A stretch of DNA of 64,000 nt from Hydractinia symbiolongicarpus. Lineage: Eukaryota; Cnidaria; Hydrozoa; Anthoathecata; Hydractiniidae. A program made the position numbers and the translations under genes. Within the stretch, counting starts at the first letter, position 1. The number at the start of each line of letters is the position of its first letter. Positions 35,205 through 48,879 of the stretch are shown piece after piece. The stretch is taken from contig NC_079880.1 of assembly GCF_029227915.1 (NCBI RefSeq), forward strand, positions 28,267,501-28,331,500. Reading direction: 5' to 3'. A model generated the notes under the pieces. The model did no database searches. It was not told the origin of the DNA and saw only the letters and a program-made list of their open reading frames with translations.

Positions 35205-36010
35205 TCGGGAAATGAGTTTACTCCCTGGGTACTTTCTTTGTATACTTTTGATTATACGGGCCGAGTCCGGGGTTTACGGGAAATGGCGGGTTTTCGTTTG
35301 CCGGCGATTAAACTTCTTTTATTCAGCGTCTCATCAAAAATGAAAACATTTTTGAAAACTACAAGTCTCATGCGTTTTAGTGGTGAAAAAATAATATAAA
35401 AATCGTTCGGGAAATGAGTTTACTCCCTGGGTACTTTCTTTGTATACTTTTGACTATACGGGCCGAGTCCGGGATTTACGGGAAATCGCGGATTTTCGTT
35501 TGCCGGCGATTAAACTTCTTTTATTCAGCGTCTCATCAAAAATGAAAACATTTTTGAAAACTACAAGTCTCATGCGTTTTAGTGGTGAAAAAATAATTTA
35601 AAAAATCGTTCGGGAAATGAGTTTACTCCCTGGGTACTTTCTTTGTATACTTTTGATTATACGGGCCGAGTCCGGGGTTTACGGGAAATGGCGGGTTTTC
35701 GTTTGCCGGCGATTAAACTTCTTTTATTCAGCGTCTCATCAAAAATGAAAACATTTTTGAAAACTACAAGTCTCATGCGTTTTAGTGGTGAAAAAATAAT
35801 ATAAAAATCGTTCGGGAAATGAGTTTACTCCCTGGGTACTTTCTTTGTATACTTTTGACTATACGGGCCGAGTCCGGGATTTACGGGAAATCGCGGGTTT
35901 TCGTTTGCCGGCGATTAAACCACTTTCGCTAAGCGTCTCATCAAAAATGAAAACATTTCTGAAAACTACAAGTCTCATGAGTTTTAGTGGTGAAAAAATA
36001 ATTTAAAAAA
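35205..36010. repeat. Two-monomer (405 bp) tandem duplication
   Basis: The segment gattatacgggccgagtcc with ggggtttacgggaaatggcg occurs at about 35,249 and 35,654, 405 bp apart. Each is followed by an ataatataaaaatcg monomer that has lost one A. The second copy then passes to a ccactttcgctaagcg monomer. The same doubled arrangement is present in copy B near 46.2-46.6 kb, where it is cut short by the replaced patch. Confidence 0.75.
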
Positions 36011-36504
36011 TCGTTCGGGAAATGAGTTTACTCCCTGGGTACTTTCTTTGTATACTTTTGACTATACGGCCCGAGTCGGGGATTTACGGGAAGTCGCGGG
36101 TTTTCGTTTGCCGGCGATTAAACTTCTTTTTTTCAGCGTCTCATCAAAAATGAAAACATTTTTGAAAACTACAAGTCTCATGCGTTTTAGTGGCGAAAAA
36201 AATATTTAAAAAATCGTCCGGGAAATGAGTTTTCTCCCTGGGTACTTTCTTTGTATACATTCGACTACACGGGCCAAGCCCGGCACTTAGGGGAAATCGC
36301 TGGTTTTCGTTTGCCGGCGATTATACCTCTTTCATTAAGCGTCTCATCAAAAATGAAAACATTTTTGAAAACTACAAGTCTCATGCGTTTTAGAGGTGAA
36401 AAAATAATTTAAAAAATCGTTCGGGAAATAAGTGTACTCCCTGGGTACTTTCTTTGTATACTTTTGACTTTACGGGCCGAATCCGGGATATACGGTAAAT
36501 CGCG

Positions 36505-39500
36505 GGTTTTCGTTTGCTGGCGATTAAACTTCTTTTAATCAGCGTCTCATCAAAAATGAAAACATTTTTGAAAACTACAAGTCTCATGGGCTTTAGTGGT
36601 TAAATAATAATTTAAAAAATCGTTCGGGAAATGAGTTTACTCCCTGGGTACTTTTTTTGCATACTTTTGACTTTACAGGCCGAGTCCGGGATTTACGGGA
36701 AATCGCAGGTTTTCGTTTGCCGGCGATTAAATTTCTTTTATTCAGCGTCTCATCAAAAATGAAAACATTTTTAAGAACTACAAGTCTCATGCGTTTTAGT
36801 GGTTAAATAGTAATTTAAAAAATCGTTCGGGAAATGAGTTTACTCCCTGGGTACTTTCTTTGTATACTTTTGACTATACAGGCCGAGTCCGGGGTTTACG
36901 GGAAATGGCGGGTTTTCGTTTGCCGGCGATTAAACTCCTTTTATTCAGCGTCTCATCAAAAATGAAAACATTTTTAAAAACTACAAGTCTCATGGGCTTT
37001 AGTGGTGAAATAATAATTTAAAAAATCGTTCCGGAAATGAGTTTACTCCCTTGGGTATTTTCCTTGTTCACTTTTGACTACACGGGCCGAGTCTGGGATT
37101 TACGGGAAATCGCAGGTTTTCGTTTGCCGGCGATTAAACTTCTTTTATTCAGCGTCTCATCAAAAATGAAAACATTTTTGAAAACAACAAGTCTCATGCG
37201 ATTTAGTGGTGAAAAGATAATTTAAAAAATCGTTCTGGAAATGAGTTTACTCACAGGGTACTTTCTTTGTATACATTCGACTATACGGGACAAGCCCGGG
37301 ATTTACGGGAAATCGCGGGTTTTCGTTTGCCGGCGATTAAACCTCTTTCATTAAGCGTCTCATTAAAAATGAGAACATTTTTGAAAACTACAAGTCTCAT
37401 GCGTTTTAGTGGTGAAAAGGTAATTTAAAAAATCGTTCCGGAAATGAGTTTACTCACAGGGTACTTTTATTGTAAGCATTCGACTATACGGGAGAAGCCT
37501 GGGATTTAGGGAAATCTTGGTATTTCGTTTGCCGGCGATTAAACCTCTTTCAATAAGCGTCTCATTAAAAATGAAAACATTTTTGGAAAGTACAAGTCTC
37601 ATTCGTTCTATTGGTGCAGAAATAATTTGAAAAATCGTTCGGGAAGTCAGTTTACTCCCTGGGTACTTTCTTTATATACATTCAACTATACGTGCCAAGC
37701 CCGGGATTTACGGGAAATCGAGGGTTTTCGTTTGCCGGCGATTAAACTTCTTTTATTCAGCGTCTCATCAAAAATGAAAACATTTTTGAAAACTACAAGT
37801 CTCACGCCTTTTAGTGGTGAAAAAATAATTTAAAAAATCGTTCTGGAAATGAGTTTACTCACAGGGTACTTTCTTTGTATACATTCGACTATACATGCCA
37901 AGCCCGGGATTTACGGGAAATCGAGGGTTTTCGTTTGCCGGCGATTAAACCTCTTTCATTAAGCGTCTCATCAAAAATGAAAACATTTTTGAAAACTACA
38001 AGTCTCATGCGTTTTAGTGGTGAAAAAATAATATAAAAAATCGTTCGGGAAATGAGTTTACTCCCTGGGTACTTTCTTTGTATACTTTTGGCTATACGGG
38101 CCAAGCCCGGGATTTACGGGAAATGGCGGGTTTTCGTTTGCTGGCGATTAAACTTCTTTTAATCAGCGTCTCATCAAAAATGAAAACATTTTTGAAAACT
38201 ACAAGTCTCATGCGTTTTAGTGGCGAAAAAAATATTTAAAAAATCGTTCGGGAAATGAGTTTACTCCCTGGGTACTTTCTTTGTAAACATTCGACTACAC
38301 GGGCCAAGCCCGGCACTTAGGGGAAATCGCTGGTTTTCGTTTGCCGGCGATTATACCTCTTTCATTAAGCGTCTCATCAAAAATGAAAACATTTTTGAAA
38401 ACTACAAGTCTCATGCGTTTTAGAGGTGAAAAAATAATTTAAAAAATCGTTCGGGAAATAAGTGTACTCCCTGGGTACTTTCTTTGTATACTTTTGACTT
38501 TACGGGCCGAATCCGGGATATACGGTAAATCGCGGGTTTTCGTTTGCTGGCGATTAAACTTCTTTTTTTCAGCGTCCCATCAAAAATAAAAACATTTTTG
38601 AAAACTACAAGTCTCATGCGTTTTAGTGGTGAAAAAATAATATAAAAAATCGTTCGGGAAATGAGTTTACTCCCTGGGTACTTTCTTTGTATACTTTTGA
38701 CTATACGGGCCGAGCCCGGGATTTACGGGAAATGGCGGGTTTTCGTTTGCTGGCGATTAAACTTCTTTTAATAAGCGTCTCATCAAAAATGAAAACATTT
38801 TTGAAAACTACAAGTCTCATGGGCTTTAGTGGTTAAATAATAATTTAAAAAATCGTTCGGGAAATGAGTTTACTCCCTGGGTACTTTTTTTGCATACTTT
38901 TGACTTTACAGGCCGAGTCCGGGATTTACGGGAAATCGCAGGTTTTCGTTTGCCGGCGATTAAATTTCTTTTATTCAGCGTCTCATCAAAAATGAAAACA
39001 TTTTTAAGAACTACAAGTCTCATGCGTTTTAGTGGTTAAATAATAATTTAAAAAATCGTTCGGGAAATGAGTTTACTCCCTGGGTACTTTCTTTGTATAC
39101 TTTTGACTATACGGGCCGAGTCCGAGGTTTACGGGAAATGGCGGGTTTTCGTTTGCCGGCGATTAAACTCCTTTTATTCAGCGTCTCATCAAAAATTAAA
39201 ACATTTTTAAAAACTACAAGTCTCATGGGCTTTAGTGGTGAAATAATAATTTAAAAAATCGTTCGGGAAATGAGTTTACTCCCTTGGGTATTTTCCTTGT
39301 TCACTTTTGACTATACGGGCCGAGTCTGGGATTTACGGGAAATCGCAGGTTTTCGTTTGCCGGCGATTAAACTTCTTTTATTCAGTGTCTCATCAAAAAT
39401 GAAAACATTTTTGAAAACAACAAGTCTCATGCGATTTAGTGGTGAAAAGATAATTTAAAAAATCGTTCCGGAAATGAGTTTACTCACAGGGTACTTTCTT

Positions 39501-40230
39501 TGTATACATTCGACTATACGGGACAAGCCCGGGATTTACGGGAAATCGCGGGTTTTCGTTTGCCGGCGATTAAACCTCTTTCATTAAGCGTCTCATTAAA
39601 AATGAGAACATTTTTGAAAACTACAAGTCTCATGCGTTTTAGTGGTGAAAAGATAATTTAAAAAATCGTTCCGGAAATGAGTTTACTCACAGGGTACTTT
39701 TTTTGTAAGCATTCGACTATACGAGAGAAGCCTGGGATTTAGAGAAATCGTGGTATTTCGTTTGCCGGCGATTAAACCTCTTTCATTAAACGTCTCATTA
39801 AAAATGAAAACATTTTTGGAAAGTACAAGTCTCATTCGTTCTATTGGTGCAGAAATAATTTGAAAAATCGTTCGGGAAGTCAGTTTACTCCCTGGGTTCT
39901 TTCTTTATATACATTCAACTATACGTGCCAAGCCCGGGATTTACGGGAAATCGAGGGTTTTCGTTTGCCGGCGATTAAACTTCTTTTATTCAGCGTCTCA
40001 TCAAAAATGAAAACATTTTTGAAAACTACAAGTCTCACGCCTTTTAGTGGTGAAAAAATAATTTAAAAAATCGTTCTGGAAATGAGTTTACTCACAGGGT
40101 ACTTTCTTTGTATACATTCGACTATACATGCCAAGCCCGGGATTTACGGGAAATCGAGGGTTTTCGTTTGCCGGCGATTAAACCTCTTTCATTAAGCGTC
40201 TCATCAAAAATGAAAACATTTTTGAAAACT
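36505..40230. repeat. Eleven-monomer HOR, 2,233 bp period, about 1.7 copies
   Basis: Three rare monomers repeat at exactly 2,233 bp (11 x 203): the tttaagaactac monomer (36,771 and 39,004), the cccttgggtattttccttg monomer (37,049 and 39,282) and the ggtgcagaaataatttg monomer (37,612 and 39,845). The match begins near 36,505 / 38,738 and ends near 37,995 in the first flank's terms, where the second copy turns to a catgggctttagtggtgaaataat monomer near 40,230. The same series is found in copy B and, with 2,640 and 2,460 bp spacing, further right. Confidence 0.88.
37025..37833. repeat. Paired divergent marker monomers, three monomers apart
   Basis: Marker 1 contains cccttgggtattttccttg and ttcacttt. 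Marker 2 contains gtctcattcgttctattggt, gcagaaataatttgaaaaat and gggaagtcagtttac. Marker 2 follows marker 1 at the same distance in six places: marker 1 near 37,049, 39,282, 47,802, 50,847, 53,487 and 55,947. Near 59,801 the distance is shorter by exactly one monomer (203 bp), and near 58,786 the order is different. Between the markers lie gcgtctcattaaaaatgagaac and gtaagcattcgac variants. These are the most divergent monomers in the window, and none occurs left of 37 kb. Confidence 0.85.
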
Positions 40231-43200
40231 ACAAGTCTCATGGGCTTTAGTGGTGAAATAATAATTTAAAAAATCGTTCGGGAATTGAGTTTACTCTCTG
40301 GGTACTTTCTTTGTATACTTTTGACTATACGGGCCGAGTCCGGGATTTACGGGAAATCGCGGGTTTTCGTTTGCCGGCGATTAAACCACTTTCGCTAAGC
40401 GCCTCATCAAAAATGAAAACATTTCTGAAAACTACAAGTCTCATGCGTTTTAGTGGTGAAAAAATAATTTAAAAAATCGTTCGGGAAATGAGTTTACTCC
40501 CTGGGTACTTTCTTTGTATACTTTCGACTATACGGCCCAAGTCGGGGATTTACGGGAAGTCGCGGGTTTTTGTTTGCCGGCGATTAAACTTCTTTTATTC
40601 AGCGTCTCATCAAAAATGAAAACATTTTTGAAAACTACAAGTCTCATGCGTTTTAGTGGCGAAAAAAATATTTAAAAAATCGTTCGGGAAATGAGTTTAC
40701 TCCCTGGGTACTTTTTTTGTATACATTCGACTACACGGGCCAAGCCCGGCACTTAGGGGAAATCGCTGGTTTTCGTTTGCCGGCGATTATACCTCTTTCA
40801 TTAAGCGTCTCATCAAAAATGAAAAAAAAATTAAAAAATACAAGTCTCATGGGCTTTAGTGGTGAAATAATAGTATAAAAATTCGTTCGGGAAATGAGTT
40901 TACACCCTGGGTACTTTCTTTGTATACTTTTGACTTTACAGGCCGAGTCCAGGATTTACGGGAAATCGCAGGTTTTTGTTTGCGGGCGATTAAACTTCTT
41001 TTGTTCAGCGTCTCATCAAAAATGAAAACAAGTTTGATAACTACAAGTCTCATGCGTTTTAGTGGTTAAAAAATAATTTAAAAAATCGTTCGGGAAATGA
41101 GTTTACTGCCTGGGTACTTTCTTTGTATACTTTTGACTATACGGGCCAAGCCCGGGATTTACGGGAAATCGCGGGTTTTCGTTTGCCGGCGATTAAACTT
41201 CTTTTATTCAGTGTCTCATCAAAAATGAAAACATTTTTGAAAACTACAAGTCTTATGCGTTTTAGTGGTGAAAAAATAATTTAAAAAATCGGTGTGGAAA
41301 TGGGTTTACTCATAGGGTACTTTCTTTGTATACATTCGGCTATACGGGACAAGCCCGGGATTTACGGGAAATCGCGGGTTTTCGTTTGCCGGCGATTAAA
41401 CTTCTTTTATTCAGCGTCTCATCAAAAATGAAAAAAAATTTAAAAACTACAAGTCTCATGGGATTTAGTGGTGAAATAATAATATAAAAATTCGTTCGGG
41501 AAATGAGTTAACACCCTGGGTACTTTCTTTGTATACTTTTGACTTTACAGGCCGAGTCCAGAATTTACGGGAAATCGCAGGTTTTCGTTTGCCGGCGATT
41601 AAACTTCTTTTATTCAGCGTCCCATCAAAAATGAAAACAAGTTTGAAGACTACAAGTCTCATGCGTTTTAGTGGTTAAAAAATAATTTAAAAAATCGTTC
41701 GGGAAATGAGTTTACTCCCTGGGTACTTTCTTTGTATACTTTTGACTACACGGGCCAAGCCCGGGATTTACGGGAAATCGCGGGTTTTCGTTTGCCGGCG
41801 ATTAAACTTCTTTTATTCAGCGTCTCATCAAAAATGAAAACATTTTTGAAAACTACAAGTCTTATGCGTTTTAGTGGTGAAAAAATAATATAAAAAATCG
41901 TTGTGGAAATGAGTTTACTCATAGGGTACTTTCTTTGTACACATTCGACTATACGGGACAAGCCCGGGATTTACGGGAAATCGCGGGTTTTCGTTTGCCG
42001 GCGATTAAACTTCTTTTATTCAGCGTCTCATCAAAAATGAAAAAATTTTTAAAAAATACAAGTCTCATGGGCTTTAGTGGTGAAATAGTAATATTAAAAT
42101 TCCTTCGGAAAATGAGTTCACACCCTGGCTACTTTCTTTGTATACTTTTGACTTTACAGGCCGAGTCCAGGATTTACGGGAAATCGCAGGTTTTCGTTTG
42201 CCGACGATTAAACTTCTTTTATTCAGCGTCTCATCAAAAATGAAAACAAGTTTGAAGACTACAAGTCTCATGCGTTTTAGTGGTTAAAAAATAATTTAAA
42301 AAATCGTTCGGGAAATGAGTTTACTGCCTGGGTACTTTCTTTGCATACTTTTGACTATACGGGCCAAGCCCGGGATTTACGGGAAATCGCGGGTTTTCGT
42401 TTGCCGGCGATTAAACTTCTTTTATTCAGCGTCTCATCAAAAATGAAAACATTTTTGAAAACTACAAGTCTTATGCGTTTTAGTGGTGAAAAAATAATTT
42501 AAAAAATCGTTTGGGAAATGAGTTTACACCCTGGGTACTTTCTTTGTATACTTTTGACTTTACAGGCCGAGTCCGGGATTTACGGGAAATCGCAGGTTTT
42601 CGTTTGCCGGCGATTAAACTTCTTTTATTCATCGTCTCATCAAAAATGAAAACAAGTTTAAAGACTACAAGTCTCATGCGTTTTAGTGGTTAAAAAATAA
42701 TTTAAAAAATCGTTCAGGAAATGAGTTTACTCCCTGGGTAATTTCTTTGTATACTTTTGACTATACGGGCCAAGCCCTGGATTTACGGGAAATCGCGGGT
42801 TTTCGTTTGCCGGCGATTAAACCACTTTCATTAAGCGTCTCATCAAAAATGAAAACATTTCTGAAAACTACAAGTCTCATGGGCTTTAGTGGTGAAATAA
42901 TAATTTAAAAAATCGTTCGGGAAATGAGTTTACACCCTGGGTACTTTCTTTGTATACTTTTGACTTTACAGGCCCAGCCCGGGATTTACGGGAAATCGCA
43001 GGTTTTCGTTTGCCCGCGATTAAACTTCTTTTATTCAGCGTCTCATCAAAAATGAAAAGAAGTTTGAAGACTACAAGTCTCATGCGTTTTAGTGGTTAAA
43101 AAATAATTTAAAAAATCGTTCGGGAAATGAGTTTACTCCCTGGGTACTTTCTTTGTATACTTTTGACTATACGGGCCAAGCCCGGGATTTACGGGAAATC

Positions 43201-46200
43201 GAGGGTTTTCGTTTGCCGGCGATTAAACTTCTTTTATTCAGCGTCTCATCAAAAATGAAAACATTTTTGAAAACTACAAGTCTCATGGGCTTTAGTGGTG
43301 AAATAATAATTTAAAAAATCGTTCGGGAAATGAGTTTACACCCTGGGTACTTTCTTTATATACTTTTGACTATACGGGCCGAGTCCGGGATTTACGGGAA
43401 GTCGCGGGTTTTCGTTTGCCGGCGATAAAACTTCCTTTATTCAGCGTCTCATCAAAAATGAAAAAAAAATTAAAAACTACAAGTCTCATGGGCTTTAGTG
43501 GCGAAATAATAGTTTAAAAAATCGTTCGGGAAATGAATTTACACCCTGGGTACTTTCTTTGTATACTTTTGACTTTACAGGCCGAGTCCGGGATTTACGG
43601 GAAATCGCAGGTTTTCGTTTGCCGGCGATTAAACTTCTTTTATTCAGCGTCTCATCAAAAATGAAAACAAGTTTGAAGACTACAAGTCTCATGCGTTTTA
43701 GTGGTGAAAAAAAAATTTAAAAAAACGTTCGGGAAATGAGTTTACTCCCTGGGTACTTTCTTTGTATACATTCGACTACACGGGCCAAGCCCGGGATTTA
43801 GGGGAAATTGCTGGTTTTAGTTTGCCGACAATTAAACCTCTTTCATTAAGCGTCTCATCAAAAATGAAAACATTTTTGAATACTACAAGTCTCATGCATT
43901 TTAGTGGTGAAAAAATAATTTAAAAAATCGTGCGGAAAATGAGTTTACTCCCTGGATACTTTCTTTGTATACTTTTGACTATACGGGCCGAGTCCGGGAT
44001 TTACGGGAAATCGCGGTTTTTCGTTTGCCGGCGATTAAACTTCTTTTATTCAGCGTCCCATCAAAAATAAAAACATTTTTAAAAACTACAAGTCTCATGC
44101 GTTTTAGTGGTGATAAAATAATATAAAAAATCGTTCGGGAAATGAGTTTACTCCCTGGGTACTTTCTTTGTATACTTTTGACTATACGGGCCAAGCCCGG
44201 GATTTACGGGAAATGGCGGGTTTTCGTTTGCCGGCGATTAAACTTCTTTTATTCAGTGTCTCATCAAAAATGAAAATATTTTTGAAACTACTAGTCTCAT
44301 GCGTTTTAGTGGTGAAAAAATAATTTAAAAAATCGTTCGGGAAATGAGTTTACTCCCTGGGTACTTTCTTTGTATACTTTTGATTATACGGGCCGAGTCC
44401 GGGGTTTACGGGAAATGGCGGGTTTTCGTTTGCCGGCGATTAAACTTCTTTTATTCAGCGTCTCATCAAAAATGAAAATATTTTTGAAACTACTAGTCTC
44501 ATGCGTTTTAGTGGTGAAAAAATAATTTAAAAAATCGTTCGGGAAATGAGTTTACTCCCTGGGTACTTTCTTTGTATACTTTTGATTATACGGGCCGAGT
44601 CCGGGGTTTACGGGAAATGGCGGGTTTTCGTTTGCCGGCGATTAAACTTCTTTTATTCAGCGTCTCATCAAAAATGAAAACATTTTTGAAAACTACAAGT
44701 CTCATGCGTTTTAGTGGTGAAAAAATAATATAAAAATCGTTCGGGAAATGAGTTTACTCCCTGGGTACTTTCTTTGTATACTTTTGACTATACGGGCCGA
44801 GTCCGGGATTTACGGGAAATCGCGGGTTTTCGTTTGCCGGCGATTAAACCACTTTCGCTAAGCGTCTCATCAAAAATGAAAACATTTCTGAAAACTACAA
44901 GTCTCATGAGTTTTAGTGGTGAAAAAATAATTTAAAAAATCGTTCGGGAAATGAGTTTACTCCCTGGGTACTTTCTTTGTATACTTTTGACTATACGGCC
45001 CGAGTCGGGGATTTACGGGAAGTCGCGGGTTTTCGTTTGCCGGCAATTAAACTTCTTTTTTTCAGCGTCTCATCAAAAATGAAAACATTTTTGAAAACTA
45101 CAAGTCTCATGCGTTTTAGTGGCGAAAAAAATATTTAAAAAATCGTCCGGGAAATGAGTTTTCTCCCTGGGTACTTTCTTTGTATACATTCGACTACACG
45201 GGCCAAGCCCGGCACTTAGGGGAAATCGCTGGTTTTCGTTTGCCGGCGATTATACCTCTTTCATTAAGCGTCTCATCAAAAATGAAAACATTTTTGAAAA
45301 CTACAAGTCTCATGCGTTTTAGAGGTGAAAAAATAATTTAAAAAATCGTTCGGGAAATAAGTGTACTCCCTGGGTACTTTCTTTGTATACTTTTGACTTT
45401 ACGGGCCGAATCCGGGATATACGGTAAATCGCGGGTTTTCGTTTGCCGGCGATTAAACTTCTTTTATTCAGTGTCTCATCAAAAATGAAAATATTTTTGA
45501 AACTACTAGTCTCATGCGTTTTAGTGGTGAAAAGATAATTTAAAAAATCGTTTTGGAAATGAGTTTACTTGCAGGGTACTTTCTTTGTATACATTCGACT
45601 ATACGGGCCAAGCCCGGGATTTACGGAAAATCGCAAGTTTTCGTTTGCCGGCGATTAAACCACTTTCATTAAGCGTCTCATCAAAAATGAAAACATTTCT
45701 GAAAACTACAAATCTCATGCGTTTTAGTGGTGAAAAAATAATTTAAAAAATCGTTCGGGAAATGAGTTTACTCCCTGGGTGCTTTCCTTGTATACTTTTG
45801 ACTATACGGGCCGAGTCCGGGATTTACCGGAAGTCGCGGGTTTTCGTTTGCCGGTGATTAAACTTTTTTTATTCAGCGTCTCATCAAAAATGAAAATATT
45901 TTTAAAAACTACAAGTCTCATGGGCTTTAGTGGTGAAATAATAATTTAAAAAATCGTTCTGGAAATGAGTTTACACCCTGGGTACTATCTTTATATACTT
46001 TTGACTATACGGGCCAAGCCCGGGATTTACGGGAAATGGCGGGTTTTCGTTTGCCGGCGATTAAACTTCTTTTATTCAGCGTCTCATCAAAAATGAAAAC
46101 ATTTTTGAAAACTACAAGTCTCATGCGTTTTAGTGGTGAAAAAATAATTTAAAAAATCGTTCGGGAAATGAGTTTACTCCCTGGGTACTTTCTTTGTATA

Positions 46201-46667
46201 CTTTTGATTATACGGGCCGAGTCCGGGGTTTACGGGAAATGGCGGGTTTTCGTTTGCCGGCGATTAAACTTCTTTTATTCAGCGTCTCATCAAAAATGAA
46301 AACATTTTTGAAAACTACAAGTCTCATGCGTTTTAGTGGTGAAAAAATAATATAAAAATCGTTCGGGAAATGAGTTTACTCCCTGGGTACTTTCTTTGTA
46401 TACTTTTGACTATACGGGCCGAGTCCGGGATTTACGGGAAATCGCGGATTTTCGTTTGCCGGCGATTAAACTTCTTTTATTCAGCGTCTCATCAAAAATG
46501 AAAACATTTTTGAAAACTACAAGTCTCATGCGTTTTAGTGGTGAAAAAATAATTTAAAAAATCGTTCGGGAAATGAGTTTACTCCCTGGGTACTTTCTTT
46601 GTATACTTTTGATTATACGGGCCGAGTCCGGGGTTTACGGGAAATGGCGGGTTTTCGTTTGCCGGCG

Positions 46668-46945
46668 ATTAAACCTCTTTCATTAAGCGTCTCATCAAAA
46701 ATGAAAACATTTTTGAAAACTACAAGTGTCATGCGTTTTAGTGGTGAAAAAAAATTTAAAAATTCGCTCGGGAAATGAGTTTGCACCTTGGGTACTTTCT
46801 TTATATACATTCGACTATACGGGCCGAGTCCGGGATTTACGGGAAATCGCGGGTTTTCTTTTGCCGGCGATTAAACCACTTTCATTAAGCGTCTCATCAA
46901 AAATGAAAACATTTCTGAAAACTACAAGTCTCATGCGTTTTAGTG
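46668..46945. repeat. Replaced patch in copy B (conversion-like)
   Basis: Copy B follows copy A up to about 46,665. It then carries about 280 bp that instead match 48,697-48,974 (offset 2,029): aagtgtcatgcg, aaaaaaaatttaaaaattcg, ctcgggaaatgagtttgcacc, ttgggtactttctttatatac and ggttttcttttgccgg. Copy A returns at gcgaaaaaaatatttaaaa. Copy A holds about 480 bp at this place (35.7-36.19 kb), so the swap removed exactly one monomer (203 bp). A short tract copied from 2 kb away and flanked by undisturbed sequence resembles gene conversion or a double unequal exchange. Confidence 0.75.
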
Positions 46946-48879
46946 GCGAAAAAAATATTTAAAAAATCGTCCGGGAAATGAGTTTTCTCCCTGGGTACTT
47001 TCTTTGTATACATTCGACTACACGGGCCAAGCCCGGCACTTAGGGGAAATCGCTGGTTTTCGTTTGCCGGCGATTATACCTCTTTCATTAAGCGTCTCAT
47101 CAAAAATGAAAACATTTTTGAAAACTACAAGTCTCATGCGTTTTAGAGGTGAAAAAATAATTTAAAAAATCGTTCGGGAAATAAGTGTACTCCCTGGGTA
47201 CTTTCTTTGTATACTTTTGACTTTACGGGCCGAATCCGGGATATACGGTAAATCGCGGGTTTTCGTTTGCTGGCGATTAAACTTCTTTTAATCAGCGTCT
47301 CATCAAAAATGAAAACATTTTTGAAAACTACAAGTCTCATGGGCTTTAGTGGTTAAATAATAATTTAAAAAATCGTTCGGGAAATGAGTTTACTCCCTGG
47401 GTACTTTTTTTGCATACTTTTGACTTTACAGGCCGAGTCCGGGATTTACGGGAAATCGCAGGTTTTCGTTTGCCGGCGATTAAATTTCTTTTATTCAGCG
47501 TCTCATCAAAAATGAAAACATTTTTAAGAACTACAAGTCTCATGCGTTTTAGTGGTTAAATAGTAATTTAAAAAATCGTTCGGGAAATGAGTTTACTCCC
47601 TGGGTACTTTCTTTGTATACTTTTGACTATACAGGCCGAGTCCGGGGTTTACGGGAAATGGCGGGTTTTCGTTTGCCGGCGATTAAACTCCTTTTATTCA
47701 GCGTCTCATCAAAAATGAAAACATTTTTAAAAACTACAAGTCTCATGGGCTTTAGTGGTGAAATAATAATTTAAAAAATCGTTCCGGAAATGAGTTTACT
47801 CCCTTGGGTATTTTCCTTGTTCACTTTCGACTACACGGGCCGAGTCTGGGATTTACGGGAAATCGCAGGTTTTCGTTTGCCGGCGATTAAACTTCTTTTA
47901 TTCAGCGTCTCATCAAAAATGAAAACATTTTTGAAAACAACAAGTCTCATGCGATTTAGTGGTGAAAAGATAATTTAAAAAATCGTTCTGGAAATGAGTT
48001 TACTCACAGGGTACTTTCTTTGTATACATTCGACTATACGGGACAAGCCCGGGATTTACGGGAAATCGCGGGTTTTCGTTTGCCGGCGATTAAACCTCTT
48101 TCATTAAGCGTCTCATTAAAAATGAGAACATTTTTGAAAACTACAAGTCTCATGCGTTTTAGTGGTGAAAAGGTAATTTAAAAAATCGTTCCGGAAATGA
48201 GTTTACTCACAGGGTACTTTTATTGTAAGCATTTGACTATACGGGAGAAGCCTGGGATTTAGGGAAATCTTGGTATTTCGTTTGCCGGCGATTAAACCTC
48301 TTTCAATAAGCGTCTCATTAAAAATGAAAACATTTTTGGAAAGTACAAGTCTCATTCGTTCTATTGGTGCAGAAATAATTTGAAAAATCGTTCGGGAAGT
48401 CAGTTTACTCCCTGGGTACTTTCTTTATATACATTCAACTATACGTGCCAAGCCCGGGATTTACGGGAAATCGAGGGTTTTCGTTTGCCGGCGATTAAAC
48501 TTCTTTTATTCAGCGTCTCATCAAAAATGAAAACATTTTTGAAAACTACAAGTCTCACGCCTTTTAGTGGTGAAAAAATAATTTAAAAAATCGTTCTGGA
48601 AATGAGTTTACTCACAGGGTACTTTCTTTGTATACATTCGACTATACATGCCAAGCCCGGGATTTACGGGAAATCGAGGGTTTTCGTTTGCCGGCGATTA
48701 AACCTCTTTCATTAAGCGTCTCATCAAAAATGAAAACATTTTTGAAAACTACAAGTGTCATGCGTTTTAGTGGTGAAAAAAAATTTAAAAATTCGCTCGG
48801 GAAATGAGTTTGCACCTTGGGTACTTTCTTTATATACATTCGACTATACGGGCCGAGTCCGGGATTTACGGGAAATCGC

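Larger units (their letters stand above)
27830..40815. repeat. Giant HOR unit, copy A (12,982 bp, about 64 monomers)
   Basis: Starting near 27,823-27,843, this stretch is followed directly by a second copy (B). Rare variants recur at a constant 12,982 bp: the atagtataaaaattcg monomer (27,888 and 40,870), the ttgcgggcgatt variant, the gtacacattcg monomer (28,957 and 41,939), the cccttcggaaaatgag-like variant (29,118 and 42,100), and gtctcatgagttttag. In the first 2.9 kb I count about six single-base differences by eye, for example at about 28,290, 28,406 and 29,136, so the copies are close but not identical. 64 x 203 is 12,992. Copy A contains a 2,026 bp internal tandem duplication (30.7-34.65 kb) that B has only once. 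Confidence 0.9.

Noticed and set aside
37480-37640. Non-satellite insertion at the gtaagcattcg / ggtgcagaaataatttg monomers
   Set aside because: The stretch at first looks foreign, but it aligns end to end with the 203 bp monomer and is only a more diverged class.
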